From: Artemia franciscana
Lineage: Eukaryota > Arthropoda > Branchiopoda > Anostraca > Artemiidae
DNA length: 64,000 bases
NCBI RefSeq assembly: GCF_032884065.1
Contig: NC_088883.1
Coordinates: forward strand, 33,835,354 to 33,899,353
Direction: 5' to 3'
Shown: positions 35,510 through 48,302 of the stretch, in pieces
How positions within the stretch are numbered: the first letter of the stretch is position 1
Layout: each line of letters begins with the position of its first letter
Position numbers and translations under genes: made by a program
The notes under the pieces: generated by a model
Seen by the model: only the letters and a program-made list of their open reading frames with translations
What the model was told of the DNA's origin: nothing
Database searches by the model: none

Positions 35510-35739
35510 AATCTAAGAACGTAATATGATTTAGACATTATTTTACATTATATATAAAATTATATAATTTAACTTTATACAACTGAAAAAATATATAAAG
35601 ATTTTATTTGATTGGGAAATGTCTGTAACTCTTGAGATAGCCTGTTTATAGGAAAAATTTCAATTTATACACCAAATGTTGGTGTATGTTTCTGTGAATG
35701 ATTTAAACCTACAGCTCGTTACCCTGCACTGGCATTTCA

Positions 35740-36545
35740 TGAGTGTTTCCTGAGTTGCATTAAGTCTACCCTGTTTCATGACTGACAAATCGAGTTAAAA
35801 CTTCGGGACTAATTTTGTTGAGGAGAAGGGGGGGGCAAGGTGACTTTGAGTCTTGAGTTGGGTTTTGGTTGAGCAGAGTTTTCCACGAGTTTCATTAAGT
35901 CTACCCTGTTTTGTTTCATGATGAGGGATCGAGTGGGAACTTCGGGACTAATTTTGTTGAGGAGGAAGAGGGGGGCAAGGTGACTTCGAGTCTTGAGTTG
36001 GGTTTTGGTTGAGCAGAGTTTTCCAGAGTTTCATTAAGTCTACCCTGTTTTGTTTCATGATGAGGGATCGAGTTGAAACTTTGGGATAGTTTTGTGGAGG
36101 AGAAAGGGGGGACAAGGTGACTTCAAGTCTTGATTTGGGTTTTGGTTGAGTCTACCCTAAGTCTACCCTGTTTTGTTTCATGACTGAGGGTTCGAGTGGG
36201 AACTTCGGGACTAATTTTGTTGAGGAGGAAGGGGGGGGCAAGGTGACTTCGAGTCTTGAGTTGGGTTTTGGTTGAGCAGAGTTTTCCAGAGTTTCATTAA
36301 GTCTACCCTGTTTTGTTTCATGATGAGGGATCGAGTTGAAACTTTGGGGTAGTTTTGTGGAAGAGAAAGGGGGGACAAGGTGACTTCAAATCTTGAGTTG
36401 GGTTTTGGTTGAGTCTACCCCAAGTCTACCCTGTTTTGTTTCATGACTGAGGGATCGAGTGGGAACTTTGGGACTAATTTTGTTGAGGAGAAAAGGGGGG
36501 GGCAAAGTGAATTTGAGTCTTGAGTTGGGTTTTGGTTGAGCTTTT
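35740..36545 (+). repeat. ~130-bp tandem array just past the transporter gene
   Basis: Six units marked by AAGTCTACCCTGTTTTGTTT, GGACTAATTTTGTTGAGGAG and TTGAGTTGGGTTTTGGTTGA at about 35766, 35901, 36038, 36157, 36301 and 36426. Spacing is 119-144 bp, with two alternating subtypes (ACTTCGGGACTAATTTTG and ACTTTGGGATAGTTTTG). The array may be in the 3' untranslated region or just beyond it. Confidence 0.85.
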
Positions 36546-38930
36546 TCTGCAGATCGTCTTACTAAAATAGTAAATAAAACTTTTCAAGAAAAACTTAATT
36601 TTTCTAATTTATCATAATTCTAATTGTTTAAGAGAGTAGTCAGGCTTTTATCTGGGAGGTTAGCTCAGAGACGTTCACAAGGGGGGGGGGGGGATGGAGT
36701 CGGGTTCATCTGAAATCTGACCTATTCATATACTTCCAGGTATTTCCTATCCAAATTGTAATATAGAGGTTCGTTTATCAATGCCCCCCCAATTCCCGAG
36801 CAAATTTTATCATTGACTGGTTAATTATATTGGTAATAAATAGCAAACAGCAAATGTTTGGTATTTCAAAATCTAAGGGAAGGGGGTAAATTCCTGATTT
36901 CTTCAGTGAATATACCAAAAAAGGGGTATTTTTCAAAATTTAGGAAACCAGTGTATTTGTATGCATTAATGCAGAGGCGTAGCTAGGGTTTTCAGTGGCC
37001 AGGGACAATATGCAACCCCCCCTCCCCACACCATCACAGCCAAGATAGAAATAGATCATAGTTTTTACAGAAAATAGTAGATAAAATGAATTACTTTCTC
37101 AAACTATGTACCAATGATCATCCTTAATTTTATTGCAATAACCATTTATAATTCAATAATTACATTAAAATCATTAAATATGCAGAACTTATATTGAAAA
37201 TTTAAACTTCATTATACGAAAAGTACTTTAATTATATTGAATTTTGGTACACCGTTAAACACGGTAAAAAATCATCAATTTTTTCTGTTATGTTGCAAAA
37301 ATATTTCTCGGGCTAAATATTTCTCGGGTAAAGGTACAAATTCAGTCCAACGGGATTATCAAAATATCTAATAGCTATTATGATTAATTAATGGTTAATG
37401 GCTATTGAAAGAGCCATTAGTTAATTAGCATGAAGATCAAAATTATCAACTCTCCTACCATAATTAATGAATAGGTCTAACCATTTTTCTAGCTGACGAA
37501 GCTAAGAATAACGGTCCCTCCTATTTTCCCGTTTCTAGTTGCATGTTTTTTGCTCCTGTTTTCTAGCGTAATACATCGTTTTGCCCATAAATCTGTTTAA
37601 TAGTATAGTTGCTGAAAACTGATAATTAATTCTAATTTATATTGTTTATACGTTTCATGGCATTTTTGCTTTGACTATTGTCGCTAGAAGAAATAACCCG
37701 TCTAGACTAGTCTAAAGCGTAAACTGGGCCCTGAGGAGAAATATCTATTTAACTTCTTCCTCCTCTTTTTATATCAGTTTGGTAGCAATAGAGATAAATA
37801 GTACAGTCGTTGCAAGGGAGGCTGGAAGTTAAGAATTGCACACATAAATCTCCTTCTCCTCTGCTGAAGTTATATTGGAACCTATAAGTTCAGATTGGAG
37901 TCTATATTTCCCATTCAGTGAAAAATTGTTATGAAAATATATTCTGAAATAACGATCCTACGATTATAAATAAAATAATGTGAAATAAAACTTCTAACAT
38001 TCATGCACTCAAAAAAGTAACACTGTCCTTTTTGAAGCGTGGGCGTCGAAGATTCCCTATCCTCCCATCACCTATCGATTGTCCTGTTCTAGATAATTAG
38101 AGCACTAATCTGTAAACGAATATGACGAAAACGGAGCGGTTGAGCTTCCTACTGAAGTAGTCATTTTTTCTTAATAGTAGTTATATTTTAATAGTGATTG
38201 TTTTAACTGATTAAGGATTCCTATTATATGTAATTTTGTCGTATTTTTCTGGAATAAATGTCTTAATGTAACATACATGAATTTAATGTCCTGCTAGGCC
38301 TAAGTAGGAGAAATGGCGTAAATTAAAGAAGGGAAATTTTAATCAGTCAAAGGAATGGGGTCTAACTTTTCACTTTTGAGAAGGTAGTTTTCTAAAACTG
38401 CCTGAAATTCTTTTTAAGAACTTAGTTTACCCTTATGTTTTTTTTTGTTTTTTTTTTTTTTTTCTTTTTTTTTAACTGATATCTTACGAATCAAGCTGAG
38501 GAGGATGTGCTGAATCTCTTAGGTGATGTCCAAGGATAGCTTGAGATATCCGTTAAAGGCAGTAAGTTGTTTTATGAAAGTCCTTTGATCACTCATGTGG
38601 CCAAGCTTCACTTCAAGGGTGTCTGCATTCCAAAAATTCCCTTGTTAGGAGAAATAACATAAAAATAAAATATAAAAGCATCAGTTTTATAAGTTTTGGT
38701 ACACAATAGCTATATTTTGCTGGTAGATGACATGTGTATTTATTACTTGGTTGCGAATAATCTGAGACTGGGTTCATAGTTCGCTGGCACGGTAATAGTT
38801 AATTACAATAAATGCCAATTTGTGAGTTTCGAACGGTGCTTTAATATTATAACTTAATTGTTGAAAAGCTTCAATCAATATCATGCTTTACAGAATTGGA
38901 AAAATCTTGAGATACTTTGAATATCGTATC
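36546..38930. other. Spacer, no gene seen
   Basis: AT-rich sequence with a G run near 36680-36693 and a T run near 38440-38472. The phrase GCAGAGGCGTAGCTAGG near 36971 looks like a short dispersed repeat. No exon-like frame or domain was found. Confidence 0.5.
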
Positions 38931-39439
38931 CAGGGGGGGTACGGTGCTCTTTCGCTAAAAAACAAAACACTATTCAGGATTAGTGCTTCAAATTTTCAAA
39001 TTTTGATGAGGAACAGTGCTGTCTTTTATCCAAAATTTCGACTGTCATGTGAACATGAAGGGAGGGAAAGTAAGGTGTGGAGACACCTTGGTTCATTAAA
39101 TATGAGGAGGTTAGGGGACACAAGTTAATTTTGGAGGAGAGTTTCAGTGACGGACATTCGTGTTTTTGCAATAGACATTTCGCTTTCAAAATTGACGAAT
39201 TTTTATATTTGTGCTGTTTTATATTTGTGTTTAAACAAGACGTTTTGAAAGCAGTCTATGTTGTGAAGTTATAATGTTTATTGATCAGAGGCGGGGCTTC
39301 GTGACTTTGTTCTGGGTTTCATTATCATTAAATACAATCTGGACGCGAAACGTCCTATTTTTCTGTGTAGTTTAAAATTTTAAAACATGTTAACAATGTA
39401 CCATTTTTACAACAGTCCAATGCAAGGACTTTTGCAGTC

Positions 39440-39575
39440 AAAAAACTTGGAGACGCCTTTGCATATTCTCTAGTCAAATTCCTAGCCCTGCAGTATGTTG
39501 CTGCTGCTAGAATTGAACTGTGGGTCCCGTGTTACCAAACAGAGATCTTACCCAATGCGCTGCTATGTAACCTTA
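39440..39575 (-). mobile_element. tRNA-like SINE insertion, specific to copy 1
   Basis: On the minus strand: TAGCAGCGCATTGGGTAAGA (box A-like) and CAGTTCAATTCTA (box B-like), about 35 bases apart, then a short body. The matching site in copy 2 (near 44205-44290) has no such sequence. Confidence 0.5.
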
Positions 39576-40439
39576 AGATCCTTAAGTGTATTAACTGAAA
39601 TATTCTATACAGAGATTTCTATCAATTTTCTATTTGACTAAGACTTATTTTATCCTGCACATTTTTAATTCAGCTCCTGAATTGAATCGTTAACTATTTT
39701 ATCAGTGCGGCGCGGAAATTTTCTAATGGGTGGGACATGACCTTTTAAAATTCGATTATGTGGAACGAGTATCATTAAAAAATATAAGCATTGTTAATTA
39801 TGTTCGTGACATGGAAAGCACCCTTTTCCTACATTGGGCTTAAGAATCATCATATCACACTAGTTTAAGTCTATAGCTTTTTATTTTTATTGTTCAAATT
39901 AACAATAGCATAAATTTTCCAGCCAAGAGCAATATAAAATTTTAAACAAACAGAGATTAACTCTTATACGAAATAAAACTAATAACAAATCATAAAGATA
40001 AAAGGAAATTAAAATCCAGATTTTTTAAAATTTCGTTTTTAACCAGAAGTCGCGTGATTCTGGATTCACGAGATTTTAGAATGCAATAACTAGCGAAAGC
40101 CAGTGAGAACCTGGCCTTTATTGGTTTCCTATTATTATGAAATAAACAAAAAATATTATGATCTAAGAAATAAAATCAAGAGCAAACAGAAGCTATACCA
40201 AAGGATGAAGTCCGACCGACTTTATACAAACAGTGATTATCATAAACAAGTGTGGTCTTACCCCCTAAAACCCCCAGAGGGCTAGTATTTTGTGCTTTAC
40301 CGAAAAGTAAATAATTTTCTCAAATTTTATTTTTATTTAGTTAATTGATTTTTGGTAGATTTGATTGGGATATATTTAAAGGAAGGAAACTAAGATAACT
40401 GTTCAAAATGACTTTTCTTTCAGTAATGTGCAAATTAAG

Positions 40440-40640
40440 CTATAGTCTCAGGGGTCTGATTCGGCGAATCGTCTTTTGAATTGAGGAGGAGGGGGGATAA
40501 AGTGGGAAGCTTTGAACAAACAGTGGTTGAAAAGGAGTGCTTACATATGTTTTAGTCTCAGACAGAATGCTGCTTGAGTGAGATATCAGTAATAGTATTA
40601 GTAGTAGTTTTGCGTTAGCCTTACCCACCTCTAATTAATT
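40440..40640. repeat. LINE 3'-end-like fragment in copy 1
   Basis: Resembles 45715-45930: GAAGCTTTGAA, then AAAAGGAGTG, TTAGTCTCAGACAGA, ATCAGTAATAGTATTAGTAG and TTTTGCGTTAG. The pattern of gaagctttgaa, an aggagtg word and an AGT-rich end is a diverged LINE A-like 3' tail. It was present before the block duplicated. Confidence 0.55.
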
Positions 40641-41900
40641 TAATAATTAACATATTTCATCTGGTTTAACTGATTTGTAAACAGAAAAATGCAAAAAAAA
40701 ACAAAAAAAAACACAAGATTGATCAAAGCTGACATTTTCAAATCATATTTTTTTTAATTGGAATTTTGGTTTACTGGGCAGCTCTAAATTGTGTTTGGGT
40801 GTTTTGTCTCAGAGATGGGCTTGTGTTTCCTGTCTTGATAGCCTCCTAAGTCCCATGTTCTTTAGAGTGTAGTTATTGGTATTTTTTATATATACAAAAC
40901 GAAATTTTGTCCATAACTTTCTGGTTTTTGGTTAACGGTGCTTTTTGACTTCGAAGGTCCGTGCGGCACCTTGTCCGTGATTTTTTATTCAGAGTTCTCT
41001 TCTATGAATTTTATAAAAATCTCATAGATACCATTTTGCGAAGCGATTAAATTTGAAAACTAGCATGGGGGTTTGTTTCAATTCAATTTGCTGTCTCAAA
41101 TAGATTGATTAAAGGTAAGTACAAATTACCATACTTATTTATTTGAAAAAAACTAAATGATCTCATATGAACCACCAAAACACCTAGCTTATTGCTGCAA
41201 TCTAAAGAGCTTTTGTCCTTTGTGACTTACCAATCCAGTTGCATTCAAAGGTACCCTGACTTGCCATTGTTTTGGTTTAAACTACTTTCATCCTAAGGTC
41301 ATTTTGTGTTATTATTCTCTAACTTATTGTCATATTTTATACTTTTTGTTTTTTATTCTAGTTGATGTCATATATTTTGTTTCTGGTTCCTTAAACTACC
41401 TATCCTCAAAGTTAGACTAGTCTATCTCTGACACTCATTAGGGATAGCAAGCCAGGTGGTAAATATATGACTGTTCATATTATTGACTTACCAATAAAGT
41501 GAACATACTACTCAATACATTTTTTTTAGCACTTATTTTAAATATGAAAAATTCACATTTAAGAACCTTTTAAGCTCTTAAATGATGGATTTTCAATTAA
41601 AGTATGAGTCATCAATTGTTCTCCAACAAAATATTACTGTTTTCTCAGTGCTGTTTTCTTGGTTGTTTTCAACAATATAATATGGTAAAACTTTACTTTC
41701 ATCACAAGCTGTCTAAACTTGAAACCGTAAAATTCTAGTTGAGTGACTTCTTGCTATCTCAGAAAGGGGTAAGGTTAAGAAAGTGAAACTTTCAGGGATA
41801 GGTCTACAGGCTAAAGTATATCCCAGGAAGGTATTTTAAACTACCCACCTCTACTCCTTCTCTAAATGTTGCTTTGTCAAATTTTGACAAAGCAACTATC

Positions 41901-42228
41901 TTTCATATTTATTTCATATCCTAAATTGTTGATGATTTTTTTTAATTTCTTGTACCCCCCCCCCCCTAAGAGTCTCCAGCGGCTTGTGAGCCGCAATTTG
42001 GCCAAGTCTAAGGAAGGTTGGCCAAGTCAATGAAAATTTAAGTGCAGTTATTGCATTGATGCTATACGGCGTTTGTCATAAAAATTCAGGAGCCGAAAAA
42101 TACCTCTAGCATAAGTTTAAATTAGCTGTGTTTGTAAATTGCTGCTGAACTATAAAGCTGATTTTCCTGAAGATACTGCAACTACTGCCAATAATCAAGC
42201 CGCTAGAGGTCAACTCGGCTCTGCGTAC
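41901..42228. other. Spacer between duplicated block and LINE fragment
   Basis: AT-rich with a C run near 41956-41967. Nothing else was recognised. Confidence 0.5.
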
Positions 42229-42229
42229 T

Positions 42230-42930
42230 ATTGACAAATCCTAATCTATTTTAAACTTCTGTCTGTACACCCTCCCAAGAAGTTTTAACCTTTTTTTAAA
42301 TTATTTCTTACAATCTCATTCCACCTTATTAGCGGACGAACGACCTGCTTTTCGTTTGGCCCGTGGTGGATAGCCAAAAAGGATGATCGTCGGCAATTTG
42401 ACATCTTTCATCCACAAAACATCGTCAAACCATCGTAACTGTTCTCTCTTAATAGCCCTAAAAAGTGGTATAGAACCACGTTGTTTATAAGGTTTACTGT
42501 TTGAAATGCAGTCAGTCAAACAGGTATCCAAAACAATCCGTTGACAATTCCTCTGAAAACCATGTAACAAATCCTCTGCTGTCTTCCGAAGTGGCCATGT
42601 CTATACGCCATGCTTGTCCACTTAGCATACAAGCTTCTATCCGTGGTGCGCAAAGCTATCCTACTATGCTTCCAAACTTTTTTCAACTGTGAAAAAACAC
42701 CCCGGGCCTTCGCTATTCTACTTTTAATGTATTCACTGTATCCACTGTCTTTACTAATAATACATCCTAGATAAGAAAAGCTATCGGCTGTATGAAAAGC
42801 TAAGCACATAATCGATATTCTCTTTAACCAATAAATTCACCTTCATCTATTTGTAATCTAATCGACTTTATCTTTTTGGCAGTAATTTTTAACCTACTCT
42901 CATGTTCCGAACTCTCAACTCTTATGAAGT
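42230..42930 (-). mobile_element. LINE family A 3' fragment
   Basis: Minus-strand reading gives DSFSYLGCIISKDSG (about 42785-42740), IKSRIAKARGVFSQLKKVW (42725-42668), FQRNCQRIVLDTCLTDCIS (about 42560-42505), LRWFDDVLWMKDVKLPTIIL (42445-42385) and RAKRKAGR. This is the C-terminal half of the LINE A ORF, with frameshifts. Confidence 0.8.
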
Positions 42931-45154
42931 AAAATAATGAATGTTATATGTTGCTTTTATCCGTGAAAGCTGTCGATAAAGTAAGAATTAATTTTCAAAT
43001 ATAGTTTATAGATTATCTTGACTTGTTAGTCCATTGCTTACATCGTAATTTTCCCGTTTGCTAGTTTTTCAATAAGAAATAAAACTTTACTTACGCTTTT
43101 TACAAGCTTCTCATCCAGGATAAATAATAGCACCAAAGATGGTCCCTAGATTGTTATTCCATCTACGAGCCAGACAAAGTTTCTATAAAAATAATGTTGA
43201 ATCTTTCTGAATACTAACGCTTTTAAAAGAAGGACCCACAAAAATCTCAACTGCAGTTTAGACAAAGCCAAAGTCTTCAGTGATGTTGCAAAAAAAGACA
43301 ATTTTAATCAAAACTAACGAGCACTCTTGTGCTAAAAAACAAAGCACTATTCAAGACTAGTGCCACCTATTCTAGACACCTCGAAGCTTCAAATATACGT
43401 AACAATACTGTATTTTATCCAGAATTTTGACTTCCGTGGGTACACGGATGGGGAGGGGAGGTTTGGATACACTTTGATTCATTAATTTTAAGAAAGTTAA
43501 GGGATACACGCTAATTCTGGAGGAGATTGGAAATTTTGGTTTTTTTCGAGTATTACTAAAATCTAGTGATTGTACAAAAGAAGTTTTCTATGAGTCTAAG
43601 ATGCTGTAGCGGAAAAACAATTATTTTGCTTTGCCGATTACCCTTGTGAGTACAAAACAGAATGTAGAGCTGTTCGTAATATTTGAATATGAAAAAGAAA
43701 CCTCTGAGCATTCTAAAAACTAAAAAAAAAATGGAAAAAATGGATTAACTCAGTCAAAGCCTAAAGGTTGTGGGCTAAAGAGTCTCACCTGACTTAAAGT
43801 GCCTTGTTGCACCATTAAATTACTATAGCTGACTTATGCCCTTTTGTTGTATATTTTCGGAAAATCTTGTATTTTTTAAAAATAGATATCATCTTGACTT
43901 CAATAATAGGCGTTTTGCTTTCAAGATTTAAGTATTTTTATATTTTTGTTCTTTTTTTATTTTTTGTTTATTGTCACCTTGCATTAAGATTTATTTAAAA
44001 AAGGCATTTTGCAAACATTCCATGTCAAGTGATTATAATTATTAATGACTGGAGGTGGTGCTTCTTTACTTTTTCCTGGGTTTTATTATCATCAAATACA
44101 ATCAGGACATCTATAGTCCTGTCTAGGTGTGTAGTTTAAAAATTCAAAACATAGGTGATAAAGTTTACTAGTCTTTAAGCAGTCCAATGCAAGGACTTTT
44201 GCAGTCAAAAAGTTATTCTAATTTTATTAATCATGGCTTTTGAAGTTGAAAGTGGTGTGAAAAAAACATGAAAAAATACTTAAGTGTAAGATTCTTAAGT
44301 GTATCAGTTGCAATATTTAATTTAAAGAATTCAATCAACTATGACGAATTCTGTATCAACTATACAGAATTTGGCTAAGACTTATTATATTCCTCCCGTT
44401 TTTAATTCCACTCCTGATTAAAATCTTTGAATATTTTATAAATAAAGAGAATAAATTTTCTATGATACCTAGGAGATATCAGTAAAAGAATAAGCATTAT
44501 TAATTATGATCTTGACGTGGAAAGCATCCTTTGTCTATCTTGTGTTTAATAATCACAGTAGTTTAAGCGTGTAGCGATTAGATTATTAGCAGTCAAATTA
44601 CAATAGCAAAGTTTTTCAGTTAAAAAGCAAGAGCGATATAAATTTTTAATAAACAGAGTTTAACTCTTATACAAAGTGAATTTTTTTTTTTACAATTTAT
44701 AAAGATAAAAAGAAATTAGAAGCAGATTCTTTCTAATTTTGCTATTAGCCAAAAGTCTCGTTGTTCTGGATTCAAGAGATTTTAGAATGCAATAGCTAGC
44801 GAAACCTGTGAGAACCTGGCCTTTTATGGTTTTCTATTATTATGAAATAAACAAAAATATTTGTGACTTAAAAAATAAAACCAAGGGCAAACAGAAGCTT
44901 AACCAAAGAATGAAGCCCAACATCACACAAACAGTAATTATCATAAACTAGCGTCGTTTTACCCCCTAAACCCCCTGAAGGTTGGTATTTTGTACTTTGT
45001 CGAAAATTAAACAGTTTTCTCAAATTTTAGTTTTATTTAATCTATTGGTTGTCATAGATTTGATAGGAACATATTAAAAGGAAAGAAACAGACAATTGCT
45101 CAAAAATTTATTTCTTTTTTCAATAAATTGTAGATTTAGGTTTATATTTTTTAC

Positions 45155-45710
45155 AGTTTGCTGGAAAAATTTTGGAAGAATAGGAAAATAAGTCTATGAA
45201 CTATTGAATGCATTGAATATTAAATCAAACTATTTTGAAAGGTATAATGATGACACTGGTCCAATACAAGGCTGAAGCATGGGTACTCCGGAAAACGGAG
45301 GTGGATTCGTTAGATGTTTTCCAGAGAAATTGTCTACGGACTGTTTTGGGTACCCGGCCGACTGAATGTTCGAAAAGTGCGTTAAAATCCCGCTTTCTAG
45401 GGTTAGAATAAAAGAAAGTTTGAGATGGCTAGGGCATATTCTGTGGATGAAGGACTACAGGTATCCAAATATTGTCCTTTTCGGTTAACCGTCTAGAGCT
45501 AAACAGAGAGCAATTCACCCATGTTTGGGGTGGAGGATGTCACAAAGAAAGATTTGTGAGATATCATAATTTCCTAGAGGGTAAAGAGGGAGGCTTTGAA
45601 TTGATTAGGATGGAAGAGGAGTTTGCAAAGCTGTGTTGACATCAAGAAAGTGGCTTGTTACTACGGTGAGTAGTAGTAGTAGTAGTAAAGTGGAAGTTCA
45701 GGAAGATTTT
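45155..45710 (+). mobile_element. LINE family A 3' fragment with AGT tail
   Basis: Starts within the ORF (AGTTTGCTGGAAAAATTTTG) and runs through EAWVLRKTEVDSLDVFQRNC (about 45273-45335), LRWLGHILWMKD (about 45422-45460) and the 3' region to AGTAGTAGTAGTAGTAGTA. It is a 5'-truncated insertion inside duplicated copy 2. Confidence 0.85.
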
Positions 45711-45714
45711 GTCT

Positions 45715-45930
45715 CTAATGGTCTAGTTTTATGAATCGACTTTGAGGGAGGGGGTAGGGACTGAGAAGAAAAGATTCCACGGAAACGGAAACTTAGAGAT
45801 GTAGAGTGGAGCTTTAAATGGATTGTATTGGAAGAGGAGTGAATACAGCTGTGTTAGTCTCAGGTAGAAAGGTGCTGAGCTGAGTTCTCAGTAATAGTAT
45901 TATATTAGTTTTGCATTAGGGTGGCCCAAA
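45715..45930. repeat. LINE 3'-end-like fragment in copy 2
   Basis: Matches 40440-40640 (GGAGCTTTAAATGGATTG, then AAGAGGAGTGAATACAGCTG, TCTCAGGTAGAAAGGTGCTG, CAGTAATAGTATT). It immediately follows the AGT tail of the later LINE A insertion. Confidence 0.6.
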
Positions 45931-46647
45931 TTTAATTAGTTTCTATCCGTTCTAACTGATTTGGAATCAAATAAAAATGAAAAAAACGATAAAAGATCGA
46001 CGAAAGTTAATATTTTCAAGCTAATATTATCAAATCCCTTTGATTTACTGAGTAACCTAGATCGTGTCTTGTCTTGGGGATGGGCTTGAAATTCCTGTCT
46101 TGTCAGCCTCCAAAGTCTCGGATGTTCTTTGGAACATAATTAGTATTATTTCTTATACATTATTTTATACATAACTTTGTTTTGATTTAGCGCTCTCTTG
46201 TTTATATCGTATAAGAATTTGATAGATGATATTATACAGCGGCTTCAATGAAGTTTGAAAACGAGCGTGGTGATTTCGTTTGTTAGCTTTATTAGGTGTG
46301 TTGTTTTAAGGTAAATATATGCACCAGCGGGTCCAGGGGGGCCTTGGTTCCCCCAAGATTTTTCTGGTGCCTTCTTTCCCTGTTTTTTCACTCTTTAAAA
46401 TAACTTTGGTCAATTATTGGCACCTTTGTCGCATTGCCCCTACCCCAAGATTTTGTTCATTGGCGCCTTTGTCACATTCTCACCCCTCAAGTTTTGCACC
46501 TGACATACAATCACACGTATCTTATTGCTGTAATGTAAGGAGGTTTCACGCTCTGTGGTTTTACAATCCAGTTGCATTCAAAGGCATCCTCACTAGCCAG
46601 AATTTTGGCTAAAACCACTTGCTAAAAGCCCTTTTGGAGTATGAATT

Positions 46648-48302
46648 GGGTAAATGTTTAGTTTCATTCCAAGTGCTCTAAACTGGAAACTATGCTAGAA
46701 AGGAGCATAATTTCCGGTAAAATTCTAGTTAATTGACTTCTTACTATCCTGGAAAGGGTTTAGGTTAGGAAAATGAAACTTTCAGGGATGGGTCTACAGG
46801 CTAAAGTATGTCCCGGGAAGGTATTATTAAAGTACCCACCTCTACTCCTTCTCCCTCTAGAGGGCCCTGAAATTTGTCTACATGACAGGTCTATACTGTA
46901 TAAATTTTGACAAAACAACATTTTACCTTAATTTTCAGTTAGGGTAAGACAACCAGTACTGGGACACTTTGATCACTCTGCCTATTCTGGGACATAATCT
47001 TTGATTGGATTACAATATGTCCAATACTGGGATAAAAGACTTTAATTTTGGAAACCCAATCTATAGGCTACATTTTTCTGGGTTGCTTCCAAAAAACCTG
47101 TTGTCTTTTGTCCCAGTATTGGACATGTTGCAATCCAACCAAAGACTCTGTCCCAGAATAGGCAGAGTGATTTAAGTGTCCCAGTACTGGTTCTCTTACC
47201 CTACTAGTTGCTTTTTCTCTGCCTTTAGTACTGAAAATGCAATTCCTGTTATTCAAGTTGAATTTTGAGCCATATCAATGTTTTTTTTCAAAATTTAGGA
47301 AATGTATTTGCATATCTTTAAAACTTCATAAAATGGAATTGAGCAAAGCTATGAAGCTGAAAACAATTTTGTTGTACTTCAATTAAGCAGAAGATCTATT
47401 TTGCAAGGTTTCACTTTTATAACACACATATTTTTAAAGGTCATCAAAGGTCAGGGCCCTCTAGAGGGAGAAGGAGTGGATGTAGTTGCTTCAAAACACC
47501 TTCCCAGGGCATACTTTAGTCTGTAGATTCATCCCTGAAAGTTTCATTTTCCTAACCTAAACCCTTTCTGAGATAGCAAGAAGTCAATTAACTAGAATTT
47601 TACCATAATTTCCAGTTTAGAGCACTTAGAAATGCTAATTCTAGAAGTGTGTCCATTTCTGTTTGACCCTCCTCCTCCATGGGGCATACTAAAAATGCAT
47701 AAAGTAGGCTAGCTTATAGGTAACATTACCTATAGAAAGTGTATTAGTTCATGAGCCCTGCAGGTAGCAGGGCAAGGTCTGTATTCTCTAGCCTATTTTC
47801 TTAATAAACCTGGTTTGACTTTTTTTTTTTAGTTTTACCTTAAATTACCTTAAATCATAGCTTGGAGCATATAAGGATTTTCTATCCTTGTGATGCTCCA
47901 GTGGATAAAAAAAAGGTTCATTTAGTGTAGGTTATGGTTTTTGATAAAACCATAAATCAGACATAAAAACATAAAATCAGATCAAATAACTCTTGTGGAG
48001 GACTCTACAACTTCCCAATTGTAAAGGAACTCCTGGGAGAAACATTCCTTATCAAGGTGGGACTTGATTGTGTTGGTTAAAGTTGCAGGGCTCATGGAAT
48101 AATATGCTTTGCTTTATAGGTAATGTTACCTGTAAACATGCTCACTTTACACATTTTTAGTCCCATTAGAGTGGGATTTTAGAAAGCTAAAAAATGGATA
48201 CACTTCTCTAATAATGAAAAAGAAACAATATGCAATCACCAGAATCTTGCTGTAGCCAGTAATACACACTTCAGAGCACTTGGAACAAAACTAAACACAT
48301 AC
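46648..48302. mobile_element. Large nested foldback element (family Z)
   Basis: Left end GGGTAAATGTTTAGTTTCAT, then TCCAAGTGCTCTAAA; right end (48270-48300) AGAGCACTTGGAACAAAACT, then AAACACAT, the inverse. Inside are nested palindromes. First, 46677-46873 is the inverse of 47453-47640. Second, an inner hairpin has arms at about 46938-47040 and 47085-47205 (TACTGGGACAC, TCCCAGTATTGGACATGTT). A further half (47640-47790) pairs with about 48090-48210. No transposase. The same termini occur at 63126-63695. Confidence 0.65.

Larger units (their letters stand above)
38940..41900. repeat. Duplicated block, copy 1
   Basis: About 3 kb whose phrases recur in order at 43320-46930. Examples are GCTAAAAAACAAAACACTAT (38955), GTCCAATGCAAGGACTTTTG (39415), GAGAACCTGGCCTTTATTGG (40104), TCTCAGACAGAATGCTGCTT (40557), TTGCATTCAAAGGTACCCTG (41232) and ACAGGCTAAAGTATATCCCA (41807). 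Several hundred bases differ by indels, so the duplication is old. Copy 1 has its own insertion at 39440-39575 that copy 2 lacks. Confidence 0.75.
43320..46930. repeat. Duplicated block, copy 2
   Basis: The partner of 38940-41900, in the same orientation. It contains a LINE A fragment (45155-45690) that copy 1 lacks. The two blocks are about 1.4 kb apart, so this is a dispersed tandem duplication or two copies of one large unknown repeat. Confidence 0.75.

Noticed and set aside
46319..46612. 97-codon plus-strand frame
   Set aside because: Part of the duplicated block; the matching region of copy 1 is not open, so coding is unlikely.
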